DNA of 38,670 nucleotides from UBA1189 sp045612065. GTDB lineage: Bacteria; Bacteroidota; Bacteroidia; Bacteroidales; Bacteroidaceae. Position 1 is the stretch's first letter. Each line of letters starts with the position of its first letter. Made by a program: the position numbers and the translations under genes. Shown piece after piece: positions 8,545 through 16,023 of the stretch. The stretch spans positions 1 to 38,670 of the forward strand of contig JAZKYH010000069.1 in the NCBI GenBank assembly GCA_045612065.1. The letters are read 5' to 3'. The notes below the pieces were generated by a model, which saw nothing but the letters and a program-made list of their open reading frames with translations, was not told where the DNA came from and did no database searches.

Positions 8545-8571
8545 TCTTATGATACTATCGCAATACCGTGA

Positions 8572-8808
8572 TTACTTCGCGTTGTTAGCGATGTAGTCGA
8601 TAGCGTCCTGTACGGTAGAGATATTCTCAGCCTGGTCATCGGGAATTGATATACCGAACTCCTTCTCCAACTCCATGATCAACTCTACAGTATCCAAAGA
8701 ATCTGCGCCGAGGTCGTTAGTAAAACTTGCAGTGGGTGTTACTTCTGACTCATCTACGCCAAGCTTATCAACGATAATAGCTTTTACTCTTGCTTCAATT
8801 TCTGACAT
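8572..8808 (-). CDS. acpP: Acyl carrier protein
   Basis: 78 residues, the standard length, strongly acidic. It carries growing acyl chains on a phosphopantetheine arm in fatty-acid synthesis. The attachment serine is S37 in LGADSLDTVELIMELE. The ATG at 8808 gives the family-typical start MSEIEARVKAIIVDKLGVDE; a longer open frame upstream runs over the promoter and is not real. It has its own promoter (8851-8882) and terminator (8504-8544), as expected of a very highly expressed protein. It is divergent from rpsO across 372 bases. Confidence 0.96.
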   Translation of the reverse strand: MSEIEARVKAIIVDKLGVDESEVTPTASFTNDLGADSLDTVELIMELEKEFGISIPDDQAENISTVQDAIDYIANNAK

Positions 8809-8850
8809 AATTGTAATGTTTTTAAATGAATAAATAAACTTAAAGCGATG

Positions 8851-8882
8851 CAAAGGAAATAAACTTTCTCTTTCTCTCCAAA
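8851..8882 (-). promoter_or_regulatory. Probable acpP promoter
   Basis: On the minus strand, TTTG (8879-8882), 20 bases, then TTCCTTTG (8851-8858), one base off TAnnTTTG. It gives a leader of about 35 bases that is A/T-rich before the ATG, typical of strongly expressed genes in this phylum. Confidence 0.6.
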
Positions 8883-9105
8883 TATTTTCACCACATTTCG
8901 CCACAAAACGGGCGTTTTTTAGTCCCTGGGGCGATTAGGCGTATGCAGAGAAGGGATAACAATACGTTCCGTAGTCAAATAGCATTGCCTCATGCCGGAT
9001 AATTAACGGGGTGGGGATATGGCATTTTCTCATAGTATCATGTCGTGTTTGTGCTTACTTTCTGCAAGTTGAAATTGAACGGAATTTCGGAAAATCGCAA
9101 ATATA

Positions 9106-9137
9106 TTTGCATTTTTACTCAGTTTGTGCTACCTTTG
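9106..9137 (+). promoter_or_regulatory. rpsO promoter
   Basis: TTTG (9106-9109), 20 bases, then TACCTTTG (9130-9137), a perfect match to the phylum consensus. The start codon lies 43 bases beyond; the leader is A/T-rich (AATTTTTAATTATTAAA) with no Shine-Dalgarno. Confidence 0.8.
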
Positions 9138-9180
9138 CAGCCGCAAAAGCGAAAAGTATCAATTTTTAATTATTAAACCT

Positions 9181-9450
9181 ATGTATTTAAACGCTGAGAA
9201 AAAGCAAGAAATCTTTGGACAGTACGGAAAGTCTAACACTGACACTGGCTCACCCGAAGCTCAGGTGGCATTGTTTTCATACCGTATTTCCCACTTGACG
9301 GAGCACTTGAAAAAGAACCGTAAAGATTATAGTACAGCAAGAGCATTGACCAAGTTGGTAGGTAAGCGTCGCGCCCTCCTCGATTACTTGAAGGATCGTG
9401 ACATCGAGCGTTACCGCGCTAACGTTAAGGCCCTCGGATTGCGTAAGTAA
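9181..9450 (+). CDS. rpsO: 30S ribosomal protein S15
   Basis: 89 residues, exactly the family length. S15 binds 16S rRNA early in small-subunit assembly. The four-helix body is easily recognised: YLNAEKKQEIFGQYG, TGSPEAQVALFSYRISHLTEHLK, and the conserved RRALLDYLKDRDIERY near the C-terminus. The ATG at 9181 gives the normal length; the frame stays open upstream but that part covers the promoter. It is monocistronic, with its own promoter and a strong terminator at 9476-9507. Confidence 0.97.
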   Translation: MYLNAEKKQEIFGQYGKSNTDTGSPEAQVALFSYRISHLTEHLKKNRKDYSTARALTKLVGKRRALLDYLKDRDIERYRANVKALGLRK

Positions 9451-9475
9451 TCCTCTACTAACAGAGAAAGAAGAA

Positions 9476-9507
9476 GGCTGCATCATACGATGCAGCCTCT
9501 TTTTTTT
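9476..9507 (+). terminator. rpsO terminator
   Basis: A perfect 9-bp G+C-rich stem (GGCTGCATC / GATGCAGCC) with an ATAC loop, followed by TCT and then eight T. It lies 25 bases after the rpsO stop and is a textbook intrinsic terminator. Confidence 0.92.
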
Positions 9508-9796
9508 ACAGGTAATAATATACAGTTGTTCCAAAGTATAGTTTGTCATTGCTTTTCCCTTCGGCCAACGAACTTCGTTTCTGAATGTTGTGAAGAATTT
9601 TGCAATTATCCCTTGCCAAAGTCCGTACTTGCGAGCGAAATGTATGCTTATTTACGATTTTTCAGCGAGTGCAGCCGGACTAAATGGCTAATCCATAAGT
9701 CCCAGTGCGAGATCCTTCCATCGCAACGTTCTGTTAAGATGACAACATCGCAGAGAATTCTGCATTGTTGGACAACAGCTATATTATTGCCTTTGA
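9508..9796. other. Gene-free stretch between rpsO and gldH with a dispersed repeat
   Basis: Both flanking genes end toward this region. It contains repeat copy 2 (9631-9676) but no gene or clear gldH terminator. The remainder has no visible structure. Confidence 0.55.
9631..9676 (+). repeat. Dispersed intergenic repeat, copy 2
   Basis: 46 bases matching 1664-1709 in inverse orientation at about 38 positions with no gap, core TTACGATTTTTC. Both copies fall between converging or ending genes. Confidence 0.65.
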
Positions 9797-10300
9797 TTAT
9801 CTCCAATCTACCTGCCAAATCACCGTATCTGATTCATGTACGTACCTTCCTGTGCGCACCCCCACTTCTCGTATGCCCTTAAGCAATGGTTGCTCCATAT
9901 TGTGGACAACGGTTATCGTGGTGGGCAGTGTATCACAAAGCTTAAGATTCCCCACAGGGAGCGTATAGTCGCAGCGGCGACCGATGCCATTTGCCGAGAC
10001 TTCCTCACTGAGCCAATAGTGGCGTTGTTGGTGATAGAGTTGGGTGCTATCCTGACGGATGTCGATGTCTAAAGCGATATTCTCATATCCATACCCTTCG
10101 GTACGAAGCAGCAGAGCCACTCCACAATCCCCCATACCTTTCAGAGGAGGGATGACATAGCTGAGTGTATCAGTGTGCGACCATCCCTTCTGTCCGATGG
10201 TGGCAAAGGTCAAGGACTTCGTGTCGGCCATGCAGCTACATAAGGCTGCAAGCAGAGCCGGTACGAGCAAGAGACGCAACACCTTAGCCCTGCTTCTCAT
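9797..10300 (-). CDS. gldH: GldH-family gliding motility lipoprotein
   Basis: 167 residues from the ATG at 10300. The frame is open further upstream, but that part lies in the 3' end of ricT and lacks a signal. Residues 1-22 form a lipoprotein signal (VLRLLLVPALLAALCS) with the modified Cys at 23 in LCSC. The mature part is a single beta-rich domain with YENIALDIDIRQD and the closing GIREVGVRTGR. GldH is needed for gliding in flavobacteria; homologues are kept in non-gliding Bacteroidales, where the role is unclear. The start overlaps the last 17 bases of ricT, so the two are translationally coupled. Placement beside a PSP1-domain gene is, as I recall, common in Bacteroidales and supports the call. 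Confidence 0.75.
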   Translation of the reverse strand: MRSRAKVLRLLLVPALLAALCSCMADTKSLTFATIGQKGWSHTDTLSYVIPPLKGMGDCGVALLLRTEGYGYENIALDIDIRQDSTQLYHQQRHYWLSEEVSANGIGRRCDYTLPVGNLKLCDTLPTTITVVHNMEQPLLKGIREVGVRTGRYVHESDTVIWQVDWR

Positions 10301-11435
10301 GGTGGTCAGAGGGGCGTTTGTGCTCTCTATTCTGGTTTCCGCCTCCACGGCCAGCAGGCTTTTTCTTCTTTTTTTTCTTCTTGGTGTTGTCAAAGCGGGT
10401 CACGCTATCCTGGTCGAGCAAGTCGATGCGTTGTGGTTCCTCTTGATTGCCATCCTCGAGCAGTGACTCGGGCTTTATACCCTTCTTGTTGAGGTTGATT
10501 ACGTCAAAAGCACGTTTCGTACTGATGGTGACGAGATTGGCAGCAAAGCTCTTGTCGGTAGAGTAAGTTATCTCTCGCTTGAGGATGTCCGACTTGAAGT
10601 GATAATAGGTGCTGTCCATGGTCTCGAGTGTGATATCTCGGGCCGGGAAGCGCTTCATGGCCTCCACATATACATCCACTTCGTAGTTCATGCAGCATTT
10701 CAGCTTAGCGCACTGTCCGGCCAGCTTTTGCGGATTCATCGAGATGTCCTGGAAGCGGGCGGCACCTGTCGAAACAGAGATGAAGTTTGACATCCAAGTC
10801 GCACAACAGAGCTCGCGTCCGCAAGGGCCGATACCTCCTATGCGGCCAGCCTCTTGGCGGGCACCAATCTGCTTCATCTCAATGCGCACCTTGAACACGT
10901 CGGCCAGCACCTTGATGAGCTGGCGGAAGTCGACACGGCCATCAGCGATATAGTAGAAGATGGCCTTGTTGCCGTCGCCCTGGTACTCCACATCTCCAAT
11001 CTTCATGTCGAGCCCCAAATCCTTGGCAATCTGACGCGAACGTATCATGGTGTCCTGCTCCTTGGCCTTGGCCTCATTGAACTTTTCCATATCCACCTCG
11101 CGGGCCTTGCGGTATACACGGCGCACCTCTGCATCGCTCTTGATGCGAGCCTTCTTCATTTGCAGCAACACGAGGCTTCCGGTGAGTGTCACCGTGCCGA
11201 TGTCGTGTCCGGGACTGGCTTCCACGGCCACCACATCATCTTTCTGCAAGGGTATCTTGTTGCTGTTGAGATAATATCCCTTACGCGTATTCTTGAACTG
11301 CACCTCCACGAAGTCAGTCTCGTTGAGGTTGCCTGGCACATCGGCCAGCCAGTCAAATACGTTCAGCTTTTTATCTTGTCGGCCACATCCCAGGCAACTA
11401 AGCCCGTCGCAGCCATTGGTTTTATAGTCATTCAT
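10284..11435 (-). CDS. ricT: PSP1-domain protein (RicT/YaaT family)
   Basis: 383 residues from the ATG at 11435; another ATG six codons upstream (11453) is possible. The PSP1 domain follows a Cys-rich N-terminus (NGCDGLSCLGCG, residues about 8-19). Signature pieces are VEVQFKNTRKGYYLN, VAVEASPGHDIGTVTLTG, GGIGPCGRELCCATW and GQCAKLKCCMNYE; the paired cysteines could bind an Fe-S cluster, as in Bacillus RicT with RicA and RicF. In Bacillus the family affects RNA maturation and development; in Bacteroidota its role is undefined. The C-terminus is a disordered basic tail with about nine lysines in a row encoded by an A-rich tract, then Gly/Arg/His-rich sequence. gldH starts inside its 3' end. 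Confidence 0.85.
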   Translation of the reverse strand: MNDYKTNGCDGLSCLGCGRQDKKLNVFDWLADVPGNLNETDFVEVQFKNTRKGYYLNSNKIPLQKDDVVAVEASPGHDIGTVTLTGSLVLLQMKKARIKSDAEVRRVYRKAREVDMEKFNEAKAKEQDTMIRSRQIAKDLGLDMKIGDVEYQGDGNKAIFYYIADGRVDFRQLIKVLADVFKVRIEMKQIGARQEAGRIGGIGPCGRELCCATWMSNFISVSTGAARFQDISMNPQKLAGQCAKLKCCMNYEVDVYVEAMKRFPARDITLETMDSTYYHFKSDILKREITYSTDKSFAANLVTISTKRAFDVINLNKKGIKPESLLEDGNQEEPQRIDLLDQDSVTRFDNTKKKKKKKKPAGRGGGNQNREHKRPSDHHEKQG

Positions 11436-11484
11436 AAGTTGTCTTGCTCGCATCGTAGCGTCGATGCACAATTCTTCAATTGTA

Positions 11485-11515
11485 CAAAGATATATCTTTT
11501 TTGTGAATAGACAAA
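11485..11515 (-). promoter_or_regulatory. ricT-gldH promoter
   Basis: On the minus strand, TTTG (11512-11515), 19 bases, then TATCTTTG (11485-11492). Transcription would start near 11478, about 43 bases before the ATG at 11435 and 25 before the one at 11453, which slightly favours the shorter protein. It is back to back with the mtgA promoter. Confidence 0.7.
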
Positions 11516-11556
11516 AAGGCAATGTGTTTTTTGACTGGCAACAATCTTTTTGGCTA

Positions 11557-11587
11557 TTGTGCAACCTTTCTTTTTTCAGTACCTTTG
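11557..11587 (+). promoter_or_regulatory. mtgA promoter
   Basis: TTG (11557-11559), 20 bases, then TACCTTTG (11580-11587), a consensus -7 box. It gives a leader of about 45 bases before the ATG at 11639. Confidence 0.75.
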
Positions 11588-11638
11588 TGCCCGATTAGTT
11601 AGAAACAACATAGATTCTTTTCCCTTCCGAGATAAATC

Positions 11639-12307
11639 ATGCGCCGTATCACCCGTTTACTCGTTCGTGTCATGCTCATTCTCTTTCTGTGGAGCATAGG
11701 TAGCGTAGTGCTCTATCGGTACGTGTTCGTGCCGGTGACTCCGCTGATGGTAAAGGAGGCGGTGCGAGCAGCCCTCAAGGGTGAGCCTACGACATTTTAT
11801 CACGACTGGGTACCCATGTCAGAGATTTCGCCCCATCTGGCGAGTGCGGTCGTGGCTTCCGAGGACCAGCGATTCTACCAGCACAATGGCTTCGATTGGG
11901 AGGCTATAGGCGATGCCATCGAAGAGCACAAGTCGGGTAAGCGCAGGCGTGGAGGTAGCACCATTAGTCAGCAAACGGCAAAGAACGTGTTCACCTTCTG
12001 CACCTCCACGTGGGTTCGCAAGGGTGTTGAGGCCTACTATACGGTACTCATCGAATGGCTGTGGCCTAAGGAACGCATTCTTGAGGTATATCTCAATAGT
12101 ATCGAGATGGGGCCACGCATCTATGGAGCCGAGGCCGTAGCAAGGCAGCACTTTGGTAAGTCTTCCGCTAAGCTCACCCGCTCAGAGTGTGCTCTCATAG
12201 CCGCTACGTTGCCCAATCCCAAGCGTTACAGCTCGAAGAGTCCCTCAAGCTATATGCGCCGTCGCCAAAGTGCCATTCTCAAACAAATGCAGTTGATGGG
12301 GAAGTAG
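11639..12307 (+). CDS. mtgA: Monofunctional peptidoglycan glycosyltransferase
   Basis: 222 residues. It polymerises lipid II into glycan strands at the outer face of the inner membrane. One N-terminal membrane helix (about 8-30), then a GT51 domain: the catalytic Glu is E75 in VVASEDQRFYQHNGFDWEAI, and the second signature RRGGSTISQQTAKN follows near 100-113, then WLWPKERILEVYLNSIEMG. There is no transpeptidase domain, so it is the monofunctional type, with normal length for the family. It is monocistronic, with its own promoter and a bidirectional terminator shared with the converging rnr. Confidence 0.94.
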   Translation: MRRITRLLVRVMLILFLWSIGSVVLYRYVFVPVTPLMVKEAVRAALKGEPTTFYHDWVPMSEISPHLASAVVASEDQRFYQHNGFDWEAIGDAIEEHKSGKRRRGGSTISQQTAKNVFTFCTSTWVRKGVEAYYTVLIEWLWPKERILEVYLNSIEMGPRIYGAEAVARQHFGKSSAKLTRSECALIAATLPNPKRYSSKSPSSYMRRRQSAILKQMQLMGK

Positions 12308-12377
12308 TAATGGTGTAAATGCTGCAAGGAGAAATACCCTCTTTGTAGGCGAGACGAAAAAACTTTGTCCGTTTTGG

Positions 12378-12419
12378 AAAAAGCCTTTGTTTGATTTTTT
12401 CATCAGACAAAGGCTTTTT
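12378..12419 (+). terminator. Bidirectional terminator between mtgA and rnr
   Basis: The arms AAAAAGCCTTTGTTTGAT and ATCAGACAAAGGCTTTTT pair over 18 bp with one wobble, around a T-rich loop; T-runs flank it on both strands. It sits between two converging genes and can serve both. Confidence 0.88.
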
Positions 12420-12434
12420 TCTTGCCAGACGGCT

Positions 12435-14603
12435 CTATTCTACCAGCGCAAAGTCGAGTTGCTTCTTCTCAAGATTACAACGTGCCACTTGAATCCTCAC
12501 CGTGTCGCCCAAAGCGTAGCGCTTGTGAGTACGGCGGCCTACGAGGCAGAAGTTGCGCTCATCGAATTCGTAGTAATCGTCGTCAAGGTCGCGCATGGGG
12601 ATGAGGCCCTCGCATTTGTTCTCAATGATCTCGGCATAGAGTCCCCACTCGGTGACACCGCTGATGATGGCTTCGTAGGTGATGCCCATGCGGTCAGCCA
12701 TATACTCTACCTGCTTGTATTTGATGCTGGCACGCTCGGCCGAGGCGGCGAGTTGTTCCATAGATGATGAGTGGTCGCACAGTTCCTCATATTTGGACTT
12801 ACTGGCCGAGCGACCTCCATCGAGGTAGCGGGTGAGCAGGCGATGTACCATCATGTCGGGGTAGCGACGGATGGGTGAGGTAAAGTGGGTATAATAGTCC
12901 ATGGCGAGGCCGTAGTGACCGATATTGTCGGTGCTGTAGCGTGCCTTCTGCATGGCACGCAGCGATACGGTCTCGATGAGGTGCTGCTCGCGCTTACCCT
13001 TCACATCAGCCAATAGACGGTTGAACGACTTAGCAATGTCTATCTTGTCACCCGTAGTGCGTACCTTGTGCCCGAAGGGCAAAGCGAGTCGGGCGAGGTT
13101 GTCGAGTTTTTCAGGGTCGGGTACGTCGTGTATGCGGTAGGGGAACACCTTGGCCTTCTTCACAGGCACCTTGCCTATGGTCTCGGCCACAGTGCGGTTG
13201 GCCAAAAGCATGAACTCCTCGATGAGCTGGTGTGCCTCCTTGGACTCCTTGAGGTGTACGCTCACGGGATGTCCCTTCTCGTCGATGTCGAAGCGTACCT
13301 CTACGCGGTCGAAGTTGATGGCACCTCCTGCAAAACGTTGTGCACGCATCTGCTGGGCAAGGTCGTTGAGAATCATCAGTTCGTTGGTGTACTCGTCACC
13401 GGGCAGTGCTTCATTGGTGCCGCGTTGTTGGCGCTCGATGATGGCCTGCACCTCTTCGTATGTGTAGCGTCGGTTACTATTGATGACGGTATGCGCTATC
13501 TGGTGGTATCTTACGCGAGCCTTGTCGTCGATGTGGAAGATGACCGAGTAGGTAAGTTTGTCCTCATTGGGGCGCAGTGAACAAATGTTGTTGCACAGAC
13601 GCTCGGGGAGCATGGGGATGGTACGGTCGACAAGATATACTGAGGTGGCACGGTGCTGCGCCTCCTTGTCGATGATACCATTCTCGCCCACATAATGGGT
13701 GACGTCGGCAATGTGTACGCCCACCTCCCAAAGGTTCTTGCCGATGGAGCGGATAGAGAGCGCATCGTCGAAATCCTTGGCATCATGGGGATCTATGGTG
13801 CAGGTGAGCACATCACGCATGTCGAGACGGCGGGCTATCTCGTCGGCCGGGATGATGTCACTGATATGGTTGGCTGCCTGCTCCACAGCGATGGGGTATT
13901 TGTAAGGTAAGCCAAACTCAGCAAGGATGGCGTGCATCTCGGCATCGTTGTTACCGGCTTTACCAAGTATATCTACCACATGGCCTATGGGATTACGTGC
14001 ATCTTCAGGCCAGTCAACAATCTTCACCACAGCCTTGTCGCCGCTCTTGCCACCCTTGAGTTTGTCGCGGGGGATAAAGATATCATTATCCAACGTGCGG
14101 CTCTCGGTAAGCAGGAAGGCATAGTTCTTTTCTACCTTGAGGAGTCCTACGAAGGTATCGTTGGCGCGCTCCAGAATCTCTACCACCTCACCCTCGGGCA
14201 TGCCACGGCCACGACGACGGGCAAAGAGGCTCACTTTTACGCGGTCACCATGCAGGGCGTGCATCGAGTTGCGCTCGGCAATGTATACCGACTCCTCGTC
14301 CTCCTCGGGAGCGAAGAGTATGCGTCCGTTACTGCCACGCTGTATGGTTCCTATGAGCTCGCGTTGTTGGAAGTTAAGACGGAAGTGCCCGTTGGAGGTT
14401 TCCACTAAGCTACCCTCAAGGAGCAGGTCACCGATGATATCGGCACACAGCATCTTCTGTGGGTGCGTAGTGAGGTGCAGCTCCTTCCATATGCGGGTAT
14501 AGGTAAGGGCACGGTCGCTATGATGTTGGAATAGGTCGATGAGGGCATCGAACATGGCGCGCTTGTTCATGCGCTTATTTTTCTTTCCGGCTGATTTTCC
14601 CAT
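12435..14603 (-). CDS. rnr: Ribonuclease R
   Basis: 722 residues. It is a processive 3'-to-5' exoribonuclease able to degrade structured RNA. Order: a winged-helix N-terminus (about 15-75), two cold-shock/OB domains (about 80-210), the RNB catalytic domain (about 260-590) with the metal-binding stretch DPHDAKDFDDAL (271-282), HYTHFTSPIRRYPDMMVHR near its end, and a C-terminal S1 domain (about 630-720). It lacks a long basic tail after S1. The ATG at 14603 gives a basic start (MGKSAGKKNKRMNKR). It follows the thioredoxin-fold lipoprotein gene by 43 bases and may share its transcript. Confidence 0.94.
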   Translation of the reverse strand: MGKSAGKKNKRMNKRAMFDALIDLFQHHSDRALTYTRIWKELHLTTHPQKMLCADIIGDLLLEGSLVETSNGHFRLNFQQRELIGTIQRGSNGRILFAPEEDEESVYIAERNSMHALHGDRVKVSLFARRRGRGMPEGEVVEILERANDTFVGLLKVEKNYAFLLTESRTLDNDIFIPRDKLKGGKSGDKAVVKIVDWPEDARNPIGHVVDILGKAGNNDAEMHAILAEFGLPYKYPIAVEQAANHISDIIPADEIARRLDMRDVLTCTIDPHDAKDFDDALSIRSIGKNLWEVGVHIADVTHYVGENGIIDKEAQHRATSVYLVDRTIPMLPERLCNNICSLRPNEDKLTYSVIFHIDDKARVRYHQIAHTVINSNRRYTYEEVQAIIERQQRGTNEALPGDEYTNELMILNDLAQQMRAQRFAGGAINFDRVEVRFDIDEKGHPVSVHLKESKEAHQLIEEFMLLANRTVAETIGKVPVKKAKVFPYRIHDVPDPEKLDNLARLALPFGHKVRTTGDKIDIAKSFNRLLADVKGKREQHLIETVSLRAMQKARYSTDNIGHYGLAMDYYTHFTSPIRRYPDMMVHRLLTRYLDGGRSASKSKYEELCDHSSSMEQLAASAERASIKYKQVEYMADRMGITYEAIISGVTEWGLYAEIIENKCEGLIPMRDLDDDYYEFDERNFCLVGRRTHKRYALGDTVRIQVARCNLEKKQLDFALVE

Positions 14604-14646
14604 GGCAGTATGAGTTTAGAGTTGATTGTTTAGAGTTGAGCGGCTT

Positions 14647-15798
14647 TTACTCCGCAAGTAAGCGTTGGATTTCCTTTTCCAGGTCCTCCACCTTCTCGTC
14701 GCGCAGTACAATCTCGCCTGCACGGTTGATGAGGAAGTAGGTGGGCAGTTCGCGCACACCATACAGGTTGGCCTCCTTGGAGTAGGGGGCATCTTCAGAA
14801 CGTACACACACCCAAGGTACACTCTCAACGGCAGTTTTCCAGAAATGTTCGTGCTCATCGAGCGATACTTGGTAGATCTCAAAGCCTTGGGCGGCATACT
14901 TGTCGTAGAGCTCGCGCATCACGAGTACACGGGACGAAGATTGAGGATGGCCATATACGTTGAAATCGAGCATTACCACCTTGCCCTTGAGGTCGGTGAG
15001 GCGGTGTGTAGTGCCATCAATGTCAGGAAGGGCAATGTCGATGATGGAAGCCTCGGTAATCTTTCCTTCCAATGCGCTGTAGTCTACGGGCTGTGCGGGA
15101 CGTGTATTGCGCATGCCCTTGAGGGTGATGCTCTTGATATTCTTAGTGCGTTCGGCCTCGGGGTAGAAAAGATCGAGGTTAGTGGCTACGGCTGCAAAGC
15201 AACGTATGTCGTCGCGGTTGGTCAAGGGATCGAAGATGGGTTGTCCATTCAAGCGCTGGAACAGCGCAAAGTAGGCATAGGGCTTGCCTGGAGCAGGGAA
15301 GATGTATTCCATGCGTACCGCCTTCTTATACTCTTGCACCAGCTGATCGATGCGTGCCTGTGCCGTATTCATTGTGTTGGCTTCACGCACCGCTTTCTGT
15401 ATGGCGTTTTGTAATTCACGCTGCTTGTATGCCAATTGCTTCAACATTAGGTTGTCTTCCGAACCCTCCACCTCATAGGAAACACTCATAGAGGGTAGGA
15501 TAGCGGTGAGTGTGATTGTCTCGGTAGAATCCACTGAGACATATACCATCTCCTTGCCTATTCGTAAGCGGTAAAAGTCGAAACATTCGGGCTGTGCCAC
15601 ACGGAAGCGGAAGGTGCCGTCCTTATCCAACTTGGTCGAGTCGGTTATGGTAGTGCGCTCTACGCCGATGTAATCAAGATAGAGCATTTTATCAACAGCT
15701 TCGGTAATATGTCCTTGAATAGTTGCCTGAGGTGACTTTGTACAACTCATCGCGGCGAGCAAGACTGTAAGAAAGAGGATATTCGATAACTTTTTCAT
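14647..15798 (-). CDS. Thioredoxin-fold lipoprotein (DUF4369/TlpA-like) lacking the CxxC
   Basis: 383 residues from the ATG at 15798. A lipoprotein signal ends in AMSC with Cys19 as the lipid site, so it is periplasmic or outer-membrane anchored. The N-terminal beta domain (about 25-130) resembles the DUF4369 domain common in Bacteroidales, a helical linker follows, and residues about 245-383 form a TlpA/AhpC-like fold: DLKGKVVMLDFNVYGH at the first strand-helix and LPTYFLINRAGEIVL with the cis-Pro loop. Where a redox member has WCxxC, this one has YGHPQSSS, so no redox-active cysteines are present. I infer a binding or structural role rather than disulfide chemistry. Confidence 0.8.
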   Translation of the reverse strand: MKKLSNILFLTVLLAAMSCTKSPQATIQGHITEAVDKMLYLDYIGVERTTITDSTKLDKDGTFRFRVAQPECFDFYRLRIGKEMVYVSVDSTETITLTAILPSMSVSYEVEGSEDNLMLKQLAYKQRELQNAIQKAVREANTMNTAQARIDQLVQEYKKAVRMEYIFPAPGKPYAYFALFQRLNGQPIFDPLTNRDDIRCFAAVATNLDLFYPEAERTKNIKSITLKGMRNTRPAQPVDYSALEGKITEASIIDIALPDIDGTTHRLTDLKGKVVMLDFNVYGHPQSSSRVLVMRELYDKYAAQGFEIYQVSLDEHEHFWKTAVESVPWVCVRSEDAPYSKEANLYGVRELPTYFLINRAGEIVLRDEKVEDLEKEIQRLLAE

Positions 15799-15820
15799 CT
15801 TTTCATCATTGTTTATAACG

Positions 15821-15828
15821 CAAAGATA
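15821..15828 (-). promoter_or_regulatory. -7 box upstream of the thioredoxin-fold lipoprotein gene
   Basis: TATCTTTG on the minus strand, 23 bases before the ATG, matches TAnnTTTG. No good TTG box lies 19-21 bases further upstream, so the call is tentative. Confidence 0.4.
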
Positions 15829-15968
15829 ATGCAAATGAGTGAATAAATTTCGTTTCGGTGAGCGAAAAAGTTTCTTTTGTTTTACTGGGTGAGGAGCGAA
15901 ATGAACATAACAGCTTCTAAGAAAAATTAAAAAAATAGAAGTTGTATGATTATATCAGATAAAAGGGT

Positions 15969-15976
15969 TATATTTG
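15969..15976 (+). promoter_or_regulatory. -7 box upstream of manC
   Basis: TATATTTG matches TAnnTTTG and lies 47 bases before the manC ATG. The nearest TTG is 24 bases upstream, a little far for a -33 box. Confidence 0.45.
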
Positions 15977-16023
15977 CACTTAGTAGTGGCTGCACAAGGC
16001 CCACATAAAGATAAATCTAAATC

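Larger units (their letters stand above)
8809..9180. other. Divergent intergenic region between acpP and rpsO
   Basis: It holds the acpP leader and promoter (to 8882) and the rpsO promoter and leader (from 9106). In the 220 bases between I see no gene, tRNA, clear hairpin or repeat. Confidence 0.6.

Noticed and set aside
14604..14646. Short TTTAGAGTTGA direct repeat between rnr and the lipoprotein gene as a regulatory site
   Set aside because: Only two 11-base copies in low-complexity sequence; the same style occurs in many spacers here.
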